Below, one piece after another: positions 24,148-36,115 of a stretch of DNA of 64,000 nt (positions are counted from its first letter, which is position 1; every line of letters starts with the position of its first letter). The position numbers were made by a program, and so were the translations under genes. The DNA is from Talinum fruticosum (taxonomy: Eukaryota > Streptophyta > Magnoliopsida > Caryophyllales > Talinaceae). The stretch is from positions 2,779,501-2,843,500 of the forward strand of contig JAITYX010000063.1 of the NCBI GenBank assembly GCA_021018815.1, given 5' to 3'. Below the pieces are notes generated by a model. The model saw only the letters and a list, made by a program, of their open reading frames with translations, had not been told where the DNA came from and ran no database searches.

Positions 24148-27100
24148 GTGGGCAAAATTGGTGAAGAAATGGGAGACAAAACCAAAGTCCCTCTTTTGGT
24201 GAAGGTGTACCATGAAGGTTGTTCAGGATGTAGGATTCAGAAGCGAAAGGATACCCATCAAGGGCTGCCTTGGAAGACTCTTGCTAGTATTTGGATCATC
24301 GTGCTTTGCAACGGTATGTGTTCCCAATCTTCACGTTCTCTTCCTTTTCACTTTGGACTTCTCTGGGAACTTTGTGAGTCTCCTGGAATCGGCTTTTCTG
24401 CTTGTGGCTGCAAGGGTGTGGTTATTTACGTATGAATCACCTTGGAACAGCCAAAACAGGTTACACACTGATTGTACTACTTTTGGAGCTGTTTTTTCAA
24501 TATGATTGTTAATATGGATAATAGCAGCATATCAGTATGTGGGTGCTTAAGAGTTGGGAGGGGGGAACAATGCTCATATTTTTGGGAAATTTAAGAAACA
24601 AACAGTTGAAAATAAAGCGATACTAGTGTGTTACATTGTTGTTCATGATAATCATAGCACAATGACCAAGACCATAGCCTCGAGTCTCACCTATATTGGT
24701 AATGAGTGGGTCATGTAGGGCCGTAACGGAGCCGATCCGGCTCGCCTAGTGCTCTCGCCTAGTGCATGAGCCGGCTCCAAGGTATACTAAGCCGAGCCCG
24801 AGCTCAGCCAACCTTAGCTTGGCTCGACTTGGTTTGGCTCAGTTTAGACTAAACACTTTTTTTTTTTTTTTTTCTGAAAATACGTGAGGGAGGAGTATAA
24901 AATTACCGTTAAAATCACTAAAATTTCATTTAAACCCTTATTTCTTAAATCTAATACAAATATATAAAATTTAACTTTGATTATATCCTTAAATTTAGAA
25001 ACTTTTTAAGCAAATAAAAATAAAAACAAAAATTGAGCCGAACCCGAGCCCTGAACTCCAAAGGCTCGGAGAGCTTCGAGCCGAGCTCGAGTCAAGCTAA
25101 AATGTGACTTACTCCGGCTCGGCTCTTTTACAGCCCTCGGGTCATGTAGAACACTACACAGAAGGCTCAAATTGTTTTTCTATATGAAAAAGAAAAAGTT
25201 CATGAAAGTCTCGAAAAAGAACCAAATAGTACTAAAAGTTAATACCATTGGATTGTTTTCTAAAAACCTTTACTGCTGCGAAGGAAAAGAAGTAAGCGAT
25301 AATAAAATCTTTAATGCTACAAAGGAAAGAGAAAGGAAAGACAATTTTGCATGCTTTCAGTACGTGGAAAATATGCTAGCAATCATTTTCAACTTCAAGT
25401 CCTCAATGCTTTGAAAAATGGTTTGTGTACAAGTCTTTAATACTTTAGTAGGCCATTGCATCATCGCTCCTAGTTGACATCGATGCACAAAGGTCATATG
25501 GAAACCGGCAACAGAAATGACTGTAACTCCCAGTATGTGTACCTCTTCCATGAAGTATGGGGAGATCTAAATGGCACGCAACCTTACCCCTGCAAGCAAA
25601 GAGACCGAAATGTTAAAAACTCTTTCAGTTGCTTAATTCGCTTTCTTACATTCTTGCTAAGTTTTCATATGGTTTCTTTTTTGTTTTTTATTGCAGCTCT
25701 ACCAATATCATCGCTCTTCCCTTTCCTTTATTTCATGGTAAGCTAAGCCATTGCATTTACTTTTTTGTGTGTCTGTAAACAATCATCTTAATTCTACATA
25801 TGGAGAACATTGTATGTATAACTTGTGAAGTTTAGTCACTTATGTGCTAAAGTTTGGGAACAGCAGATTGAAAAGTGTAAATAGAACCTTTGCTAGAACG
25901 GCCTTGAACACAAAAAAAATGACCACAAAAGAAGAGCTATAAAATTTAATGCCTTGAGCAATATATTCAGTTTTCCCCCTTTTGCAGATTAGGGACTTCC
26001 ATATAGCTGAACGAGAGGAAGATGTTGGATACTATGCTGGTTTTGTGGGTGAGTTTAATCTCCCTCCTGCTCTTTTTTAAATAAAAGGACTTTATCTTCT
26101 GTTTCTATTTGAATTTACCCAAGGGAACTTATGCCTTGTGGTACGTTTCGTGTTGAAGGTTCTGCGTTTATGCTGGGAAGGGCATTGACATCGGTTTTCT
26201 GGGGAATGATTTCTGATCGATATGGTCGAAGACCTGTTATGATATTTGGAACAGCTACTGTGTTCGTAACCTTTATTACCATTTCACTTTGGCTCCTTTA
26301 AGCTTTTTTTCGGCCATTTCAAAAATATAGACTATACTATCAAGTGAATCTTTGTTGATTTATGTGATCATTATCTCATTTCAGGGTTGTTTTCAACACA
26401 CTCTTTGGTTTTAGTGTAAACTTCTGGATGGCAGTCTTGTCAAGATTTCTTCTGGGAAGTCTAAATGGGTTGCTTGGACCCGCAAAGGTATGGTGGCAAT
26501 CTTAACTATAAACTTCCATTCATTCACAATGTTTAGTCCTCTAACATATGTCGATATTTCTACTTGATCAGGCATATATATCTGAGATTTGCCGAGAAGA
26601 ACATCAAGCTATTGGTATGTCAATGGTAAGTTCTACTGTTATAGTACATTTGAGATAGTATGAAGAGTTGAAAAGTGAATTTTATTTATTTGTCTATATA
26701 CTTAGTTTGAGGGCAAGGGACAGTTATTGTACATTTTGTTTTGTACAGATTACCACAGCCTGGGGCATAGGATTGATAATTGGGCCAGCACTTGGAGGTT
26801 TACTTGCTCAGGTAAGACTTCAGATCCCTTTCTCCTAAGCTTACATTGTTTCTGCCTAAAGTGCATTCTTTGTAAAGCACTAAATCAATAATTGCCGAGT
26901 AAAGTCCTATAACAAGGTACAAAAACTAGACCTTGCCTTAATCAAATTTAAAACAGAGCTTTCCTTTTCTTAAGCAGCATGTTAATCTCTTAGAGTAGTG
27001 TCTTCGTAAGTTCTCAACAAGATCAAATGTCTTTTAAATATACCCCAATACAACTACAGGCACCAAGGATAGAATACAAGTGTGCACCATACACACCGCG

Positions 27101-30100
27101 CTGTGCCTCATGGGCAGCACTCATTCCTTCTAAAATTACGATTGATTCATTACTCAGTATGAGCTAGGAACTCCCTGCCATAGGTGAGAGTCCAAGATTA
27201 ATTTGTTGGATTTGATTAGTATTCTTTTCTTGAATGCCCTTGTTTGTGGCTGTGGCTATTTGTAAAACAATTTCCACTGCCTAGCTTTCTTTTGGGATAT
27301 CCTTCTCTTATATGATTATATCAAGCAATGACAAACTTCTCTTGTGCTTGAGAGTTTATAATCTGAAATTCTTTCTGATACTTCAGCCTGCAGAAAAGTA
27401 CCCCCATTTAGTCTCAGAAGGATCATTGTTTGGAAGGTCAGTTTTTCACATTTTCCCCAGCTTTAATGGCTTCAAAGTCAAATGCCACTTTGTTGGATCT
27501 GGTTCAGATATTCATTCTAACAGAAAAATATCCGCTGTTTTCTTGCAGATTTCCATACTTATTGCCCTGCCTGATCACATCCATTTTTGCTGCAGTGGTA
27601 ACCATCGCTACATTTTGGCTTCCGGTAAGTCACTTGCTTTACTTAGCTCAGCTGTTATTGTAGCAATCTTGTTACTTCAGAACCCCCTCCCCTCAAAAAA
27701 ACCCCACAAACAGGAAAAAGATAATGGTAGATTGATGTGCTGAGGACTTCCCTAGTAAAACTGCTTATTCAATAAAAAATAATGTTTTGAATTGTTTTGT
27801 TATACTTATTAGTTATTACCATTTAGTAGAAGCCACTCACTATGGACCAGATAATCCATTATCTGGTCCATTTAAGAACCGTCAGAAATTTCTTGAAGGG
27901 ATACTATATTATGAAATTGCTCAAATTAAAAACAAAAAGTGCTTGCATTGATCAGGAAAAGTAGATTTCCTTCTAGTTATGGATTCATTTTCTGGGTGAG
28001 TGAAGGGAATTTTTTCTATTTTCAAAAAGAAAAGGGGGAATCTCTATACATTGAAAAACAAAGTTTGTGATCCAATTTGTTCACTAAATCTGCAACTGTC
28101 TTCTTTTTCTCAGAGAATGATACTAATCACACTCTCATCATGATTTTGCCATATTACTTCAACACATTTGCAGTGACATGATTTTCTTTCCTGCAGTGAC
28201 ATGATTTTCTTTCCTTCTTTGCTGTTATATGATTTTCTTTTCATTTACTATCCCCGTATTAACATCCGACCAGTATCCCATAAAAATGCAAAGTCAATGC
28301 TCTTTCAATAAATTCAGAATTATTCAGTTAGGAGTTCAAATTTCATGTACATATGACAATGGCAACTATTTTGGGGAAACAGTTCTCTAATCGTTTTCTC
28401 ATGCAGGAGACATTGCATGTCCACAAAGTAGAGCATCCGTCAGGTGATGATTCCTGTGAAGCTTTGGAAGCTGCAACCCATAACAATGTTGGACAAATGG
28501 AGGAAAAAACAAGGGACTCGGCTAAAAGCTTATTTACAAACTGGGCGCTGATGTCCTCTATCATTGTGTATTGTGTTTTCTCGCTTCATGATATGGCTTA
28601 CACAGAGGTACAGTTTTGAACAAATCATCTCCTGAACATCTCTTCATCAACTTTGTGATTCTAAGACAGCAATTTTTGACAAAAAGACCGTCATGTGAAA
28701 CTTATTTCCTCTTTTGACCGTCTTTCATTATATTGCTCAAAACACCCTATAGGGTGTTCATTGTTTGCATTTTTTCCATTCTGATTCGTCCCTGTGAAAT
28801 TTATTTCTTTAGATATTCTCATTATGGGCAGTAAGCCCAAGGAAGCTGGGGGATTAAGCTATACAACAGAGGATGTAGGCATAGTTCTTTCCTTCACAGG
28901 TATGATATCACAACTTTACCGCTTGTGATCTTTCATATTATATGTCATCCAGAACAGCTGAGCATCTCAAGAAACATTAAGTTGTCTCCGATTGTGATTA
29001 GTTGATTACTGTTTGAAGTCCATGCTTAAGTTCACATCCATACATAGTCCTCAAAACTGTGTTACACATGATTTTAGAATGATGATGCATAGTCCTCAGA
29101 ATTCGTCTTAGCCATGACCTTAGAAAGTCTTAAACATCTGCAATGTGAAATACAGAAGTAGAAGATGAACTGGCATTACAGAAACACGACGACTCAAAAT
29201 TAGCTAGTTCACATGGCATATGTTCACATGCCCTGTATATTAAAAAAATTGGGCTAGTATAACATCAATATGTGGGCCTGACAGAGCCAAGGCCAGCATT
29301 ATTAGTTGACTTGATAGTTATTTCAGTTAACAACAAATACAAGGTTTCATATGTTGGTTTTCGTGGTTTTCGCTGCTACCTTCTAGTGCAACTCGGCATT
29401 CTCCTTTCTATCTGCTTCAATATTTATGTTGACTTGGCCTTTTTCTTTCCCTTTTTCTTCTTGAATCTTCAGGTTTTGGCATGATGATGTTTCAGCTGTT
29501 CTTATATCCTTTTGTCGATAGACTCCTCGGGCCTGTTATGGTAGCTCGGATTTGTGGGGTATGATGTTCTTAATCTAAAAACTTATAACTACTCAGAACT
29601 TCCGCTATCGATTGGGATGTATATTGATAATACTTGTTCCCACTTCTTGCAGGTTCTGTCAGTGCCTCTTTTACAAAGTTATCCTTTCATAGCGTTGTTA
29701 TCAGGATTAAGCTTAACCCTCGTGTTGAATTGTGCCTCTATAATCAAGAATGTCTTATCCGTAAGGAGCTTTTGGAATTTGTTGCACTAATCCTTCTAGT
29801 TAACGTCAATGAGATTTTCTGGTCATTTTGTCCTTTTTACTTATTTTTGGGATCTATTTTTTTTGTTGGGGGGTAAAAGGATGGATAATGAATTAATGAA
29901 ACAATTTCTTTACTTTTGTATGATGATCGATTTTTGTTGAAATTGTGAGCAGGTATGCATTATAACCAGCACATTTATTCTACAAAATAGAGCAGTGGTA
30001 ATTTTCTGTTCTCCATCAAGAAATGTTTCTGTTTAATCACAACCAGTAAGCTTTGCAGTCATCTTGAGCTAAATATGTTGTGTGAAACAGGAGCAAGAAC

Positions 30101-31019
30101 AACGGGGAGCAGCTAATGGCATTTCAATGACTACCATGTCCCTTTTCAAAGCAATCGGTCCCGCTGTCGGAGGGGCTTTGTGAGTTCCTTTCTCTGTCTT
30201 TTCAATTCCCTCCCCCAACCCCTGCCCCGGGTGAATTCATCAGAAAGATAGACCTCAAGTAGGAAGTTACTAGTATGACATAGCTCAGACTTAATTATGA
30301 ATTGCTTTTGTTCATCAGCCAAGTTAAATAAACAGATCACAAGAGGATCTTAATGGATTTGCAAGATAGAGAGGTAGAAGCAAATTTTGCTAGAATAGTA
30401 GTATGAAATTCATCAATTAAGACATCAACTAGACCTCGTCAATTGCAAATTCTGATGATGATTTTATACAAAACAGGCAAACAGGTCATTTGATATTTGA
30501 GTTTGCTCATGCCATGTTTCAACTGAAAGTCTTAGGTGATACTCAGATACATCTCTGCTATGAGTTAATCCAATTTGTCTTGAAAATACAAGCAATGTTG
30601 AATTGCAGCAATATATGTTAGTCAAACTGAAGTTATTAGGTCATCATTTTGGTTAATCTAATGTGGGTAACATTTATCGGGTGCTCTTGTATACTATGGC
30701 ACTTGTGTAAAAGGCTTGTAGTTAAGTGGCGTTCTTTCTATTGCTAGGCTTTCATGGTCAGAGAAGCGTCAGGATGCTGCCTTCCTCCCAGGTATGATCT
30801 AGAAAACGGGTTTCGTGTTGATAAAGACAGTGGTTTTTGACTCTAAAGTCTTAATAACATTTTCTCGGAGTCCACTGATTGTGTGTGGTGTGAATTTGTC
30901 CAGGGACACAGATGGTGTTCTTCCTGCTAAATGTGGTGGAAGTAGTTGGAGTGCTCTTGACACTCAAACCATTTCTAGTAGAGAGAGATGAAGATCAAAT
31001 ACTCAAGTGTGTGGTGTGA
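24148..31019 (+). CDS. ZIFL: ZIFL-type major facilitator transporter, 17 coding exons, frameshift in exon 11
   Basis: Zinc-induced facilitator-like proteins are 12-helix MFS proton antiporters of tonoplast or plasma membrane, linked in Arabidopsis to zinc, potassium and auxin handling. Exons: 24148-24313, 25697-25737, 25988-26048, 26159-26261, 26385-26487, 26572-26625, 26749-26811, 27387-27436, 27549-27624, 28407-28607, 28813-28899, 29473-29558, 29653-29760, 29953-29997, 30091-30179, 30748-30791, 30904-31019. All have GT-AG borders. The reconstructed protein is about 497 residues, near family size. Visible motifs: cysteine pair CSGC (25-28), MFS loop motif [12 protein letters not shown] (104-115) and family motif [14 protein letters not shown] (180-193). 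A second ATG at 24169 is an alternative start. Exon 11 has five Gs where the frame needs six, giving a TAA at 28855-28857 after 320 codons; conserved sequence resumes in the +1 frame. The gene is therefore either a recent pseudogene or hit by a sequencing error. The tail exon is duplicated. Confidence 0.9.
24716..25138. mobile_element. hAT-type MITE in intron 1 of ZIFL
   Basis: The ends are TAGGGCCGTAACGGAGCCGA and, reverse complemented, GAGGGCTGTAAAAGAGCCGA, forming good inverted repeats. The flanks are perfect 8-bp duplications GGGTCATG (24708-24715 and 25139-25146), the hAT hallmark. Subterminal zones are full of GAGCCGAGC / GGCTCGGCT. The 423-bp element encodes nothing and sits wholly in the first intron. 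Confidence 0.9.
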
Positions 31020-31132
31020 ATTTGTCCAGGGACACAGATGGTGTTCTTCCTGCTAAATGTGGTGGAAGTAGTTGGAGTGCTCTTGACACTCAAACCATTT
31101 CTAGTAGAGAGAGATGAAGATCAAATACTCAA
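30881..31132 (+). repeat. Perfect 126-bp tandem duplication at the ZIFL 3' end
   Basis: Bases 30881-31006 are repeated at 31007-31132 with no difference seen. Each unit holds the end of the last intron, its CAG acceptor and the whole coding part of the terminal exon. Using the first acceptor gives a C-terminus ..QILKCVV and a stop at 31017-31019. Using the second (exon from 31030) gives ..QILK with TGA at 31134-31136, presumably the ancestral end. Confidence 0.95.
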
Positions 31133-31139
31133 GTGATTT

Positions 31140-34030
31140 ACACAACAGTTGTGATTTGACAATGGAGTCACATCATATTTTTAGGGTGCCCTTTAACTTA
31201 CTGGGTTCAAGTCCTGTTACAAAAATTGCATCATTAGTTAATCAGCATAGGAAGATATATATTGATGGCTACTCCTCTGTGCCTTTTCTTCCTTGCTCTT
31301 TCACCCCCATTTTATATCTCTATTGAATTTTGTGACTATCATATAGTCATATCAGATCAAAAGATAAGAAAAAGGTGAAGAAGAAAAATATTTTTGAACT
31401 AGATGAATATTGTTAGTTCTGAATTGCTGATATAGATGGGGGCAGTTAATAGGATGACGATGAATTTTAAAATATGGTAATGAAATCTTAAAAGAAATGT
31501 AAGTAAAGACGGTAATGGCAATTTAAAAAAGTTTCAACAGTGACTGCTTTTTTATGGAATGCGCCTTTTTGTTTACAAAGGCTGGTGTAAATAGATACGG
31601 TAAAGGTGATCCGATATGAATCGATAGTACGAAATTCAACCCAAATCGAACCTGATATAAACATTTTCCATCAAAGTGCTTTTCTCAGCAATATAAATTC
31701 ATTAACCGACCTGAAGTCAACCTAAACCTAATTAAAACTCAACCGAATTTTAATAACTGGAATTTGATCGATCCAAACTAGCCTAGTTCGAAACCGAATC
31801 TAATGATACATTTGCCAATGACAATCGAATTTTAAGTTGTTAAACTACAGACAATAAAAGAAAATAACTTGACAAGTTTGATTATCAAAGCAAAAATGAA
31901 TGAGAAAACTTGATGGGAGTGTGCATGTATGTGGATTATGGAAGTTGTCAAAGACACTTTGGGAAGTGGGACAAGGGCTTCAAAGTTTGAAGCACAAGGA
32001 GGGGAGGGTGTGGGTGTACAAGTGGTCCCTTTGAACCAGTTGATTAAACAAAGATTTGCCAGTTTGTAAAGACGAACAAGCCTCCCCTTTTATAAGGCTA
32101 CCTTCTCAAAGCCTTAGGGTATTATGTCTAGACATGTTTGCTTATGCTAAGCTTCTATTTTAGCTTTCATCTTAACATCTTCATTGAAGCCTGTACCCAA
32201 TATTCAATAAATAAATCATTTCTATTTCTCTTACAATATTATAATGCAATCTGTCCAAATTCTTCTAATTACATAAGATGATTTTATTAGTCTTTCCGTA
32301 AAATAAATTTTATTTATCGTGCATTTACATAGTTAGTTATATCGCTTTTATTTTGTAGTCTGCAAGATAAATTGATGTATAATTTCTATGTGAAGTATGC
32401 TTCATTGGAAATGTAGCTATTAAACCCTGTTTTTTTTAAAAAAAAAAACTTACAGTCTCACAATTACTCATAATTATTTATACCTTTTTATAATTAATTA
32501 ATTTACTGTTATTTATAATAATTGATACCTTTCTAAAAAATAATTTGCAGTCTCACAGAAATGTATAACTACCTAATCCAAGTAATGGCAGCATATAGTT
32601 TGGCAACTCCAATGAAAAATGGTTATACATTTATTTTTCTTTTCCCTTGTTTTTTTTTTTTTAATGAGGAAGGGGATCTAATACTAGGGTATAGGGCATG
32701 GATGCCGGCTACATGTTTTGAGGCTCGTACAGTACTTTCTGATCACAACTTTCGTAGCTGATTTGTTAATTAATTAAATATTAAACATAGCACCTTTTTG
32801 CTAATTTGGCTGATGATTTAGTCAAGTCAAGTCAACGGTCTTCGTCAAACTTGGGTATGAATTTCACTTTAATGTTGGTGGGGTTGGTTAATTTTAAAAG
32901 GCGGGCTTTTTTTTTTTTTGGTTTTTAATTAAGGCTCCGTTTGGCTCGATGATTTATCTGATGATGAGAAAAGCATTAGATGGAACGATGTAATCTGATT
33001 TAAGAACACAAATTGAAATACTCAACTTTATGAATAAGGGTTTTATTTAGTTAAAGTTAGGGTTAATGAGGTCTTATCTTTGAGACTTTCAGTGTATTAA
33101 GTTTTAAATTTGATTTTTTATTTTCTTTTAATATTAAAATTGTATTTGAAATCAGTTTAATTATTTATCTAAAATCCAAAGGTCGCGGAAATTTAAATGA
33201 TTAAAATAGGACTAGTGTATGCCACCATTGTAAGTTACTTTTTTTTTTTATCACGAACTTTTTAAGAAATTAAATTATAAATCAATATATATGTATTGTT
33301 ATCTAGAAGTTTTTTGACGATATTAATCTAATTTTTAGGGATATTAGATACCATTAATTCATATTTAAAATTCATTCCCAATAATCCAATATTTCACCTT
33401 ATATATTAATTTCAATACACCACTGAGCTACGATAATTTTAAAGAGATTGTAATTTTTTTAAAAAAAAAAAAGAAAGAAAGAAAAGAAGATTGACTTTAA
33501 TTTCAAAATCACAACACCAATGTCACGCTATCACATCACTGATTATAATCACCCTAACTTTATGGCATACTAAATAAAATAAATAAAGTGAAAGGTTGCA
33601 TTATTAGGAGTTAATTTTAAAGGTTGGATTAATTGTGTCCAATCTCTTTCAAAAACCCTATTTAGAAATGTATATACAAAACATCTTCGTTTTCATATGT
33701 AATAAGCAAATAAAACCAAATAATATGTAGTTTTTAGGGTGAAAAAGGAAAATTGAATACCAAAATAAATCAATACCCTAATGTTTTATATAGGTAGATG
33801 CAATAACCAACAGCAACAAAAGGTTGTCTGTGACATAGAAAAAAATTGATGAGAATTATAGTACTACTATTAGATTAAATTACAACTTATAAAACATGAT
33901 GTAAGCTCAATCCAGCTAGGGCATGTACATTTGATTCAAAGTCTACAACCTTACACATCAATTGTAAAGAGCTTTTTTAAGACCCTAATCATTAATCAAG
34001 CATGGACTCCTACTAATAAAAATAAAGTAT
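31140..34030. other. ZIFL 3' flank and gene-less intergenic DNA
   Basis: The first part is the ZIFL 3' UTR. Bases 31600-31830 contain repeated CGAA/GAACC-type motifs resembling decayed DNA transposon ends. The rest is AT-rich with no supported gene. Confidence 0.5.
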
Positions 34031-34047
34031 AATTTAGGACCTGTTCG

Positions 34048-34209
34048 AATTAGCGTTTATAACCGCTAACAATTGCTCATAACCACTTATAAACGCTCAT
34101 AACCGCTCATAAATGTTCATAACAACTCATAACAGACTAGTTATAACCGCTATAACAACTACCCATTATAATAGTTAATCATAAACTCATATAATTATTT
34201 ATGATGACA

Positions 34210-34253
<44 letters not shown>

Positions 34254-34380
34254 GAAAAAATTATTAAGTTAGTTGTTATTGCGGTTATAAGCATGTTATG
34301 AGTTTTTATAACTATTAAGAACTATTATGAGTTAGTATAAACTATTAGCGGTAATAAACGCTTTTATAAATGCTAATTTA
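34048..34380. mobile_element. Foldback MITE-like inverted repeat
   Basis: AATTAGCGTTTATAACCGCT at the left is mirrored by AGCGGTAATAAACG..ATGCTAATTT at the right, and inner TTATAACCGC motifs repeat in both arms. The centre holds an (ATT)n microsatellite at 34210-34252. No TSD was established. Confidence 0.6.
34210..34252. repeat. (ATT)n microsatellite
   Basis: About 14 uninterrupted TTA units in the loop of the inverted repeat. Confidence 0.95.
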
Positions 34381-36110
34381 AATATATCTTTAATTGGACA
34401 AAATAGTCAATAAAAGCCTAGAAGACTTCAACAACCTGAAGAGTCGGATCATCCATAATTGCTCGGCTCCCATTTTTTCAAACTTGCTTAGAAATATCTT
34501 GATTCAAATGGCCCACGCCTTTGACAGCAATCACCAGCTGCGAGTTTGGTTTTGAAATTGATTTGTCTTCATTTTATAAGCAAAGGTCTTAATTTAGTGA
34601 TTAAACTTAAAATTTTAAATATATTAGATTTTTTATTTGATTTTTATTGTATTATTGTGTTATTTTTTGCACGCTCATTGGAATCAAAAATAAAATAAAA
34701 TAAAAAAGGAGCAAGAAATAATGTTGTTGGCAATGGACTTGTGATCTCAGTATGTGATCTGCACCTTTTAATAGAGAATGTGATTATCAAAGTTTGATTC
34801 TGGAAGGAAGGAGGTGGTCTCATATCACATGGTCTTATATGCTTGCAACAAATTTTATTTTGTTGATGTTGATCCTTTGTTTTAAATGTGGTCCGTTGTT
34901 GAATCGTTCTACTCGAATTTTATTCTTCTATTTTACTTAATAATAATAAAAAGAAATTATTTTATTTTTTAATGGAAAAATTTACCTTTGTTAATCCAAT
35001 TTTAATTAGTTAAAAAGAGGATTAAGAAAAACAGAAAGAAAAGTGTATAATCTATTCTAGATATCAACAAAACAGCCACCATAGTTAGCATCTAATTTTT
35101 TTTCTAATAATGTAATATCATTATAAAAAAATCTTCTAATTTATTTATATTCCCCCTTCTAATGATTGGTATTTCCTTTAGGGAATAACTAGTTTATATT
35201 CATGAAATAGTGTATAATCTATAAGAAATTTAAGTTTTAGTTATATCGGAGTCAATTGTTCGAGAATAGAGGATATTGTTCCGATATTAATAGAAGTCAT
35301 GATTATTGGAAAATAAAGGATATTAATTTACATTATAAGTTAGAATTTTACTTTCCTTGGATCTTACTTAGCATGATTAGTGACATATACTCCAATTTTT
35401 GATACTAAATTAGTTTTGAGCCCAAAAATCCCGAGAAAATGTTAATAATATAATCTGAAATACATACTTGAAATTTGATTGTCCTTTTACTTTTTTTAGA
35501 TAATTTTTGGCTCTCTTGATTTTTTCATTTATTAATTAGTACATATGAAAAAATAATGAAATGAACACCTATTTGTTCTATTTATTACTCCTATATAACA
35601 TAGATAATCTTATTTTATTATTTATTAATCAGATTATATATAACTCAAACCATACAATATCGAGAACTAATTAGTCATAACTTCGCTAGTTAACAATTTT
35701 TAAATATATATTCTATATTCTAAAAATAGTGTGTTTTTTCTTGTGCACTTTTCAAGCGTAAGGAGGCACTATTGGTGGCATGAAATTTCGATGTGGACAG
35801 TCTTAACATTGATGTCGAAAAGAAGCTCATTCAACAACCGGAGGCTGGTCCTTTACGTGTTCGAGCCTCGACTGTGTTAAATTAGAGGGATCCTTAACCA
35901 CAAGTGAATTATCAATCTCAACTATTCTCGACGTCTAATCGGTCTTATGACAACAATTTTTAGCCTCATTATGTGAACATCAACAGGGAAGATTGATCGT
36001 ACATCCCGCACTACCGAAGAACCTCAAGCATGACCCCGAACTTGATGAAGAAACATTTCACTGTGCCCACAAGTTGCAGCAGACACAACTCTTTTGATGA
36101 GGAGTGATGG
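34381..36110. other. Gene-less stretch; faint coding-like trace at 35780-36110
   Basis: Mostly AT-rich. From about 35780 the base composition becomes balanced and one frame reads FDVDSLNIDVEKKLIQQ and PLRVRAS before stops. I cannot identify it; it may be a fragment of a transposon protein. Confidence 0.4.
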
Positions 36111-36115
36111 TTCCC

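Noticed and set aside
28160..28230. Short tandem duplication (GTGACATGATTTTCTTTCCT) in a ZIFL intron
   Set aside because: A 22-bp local duplication away from splice sites, with no sign of function.
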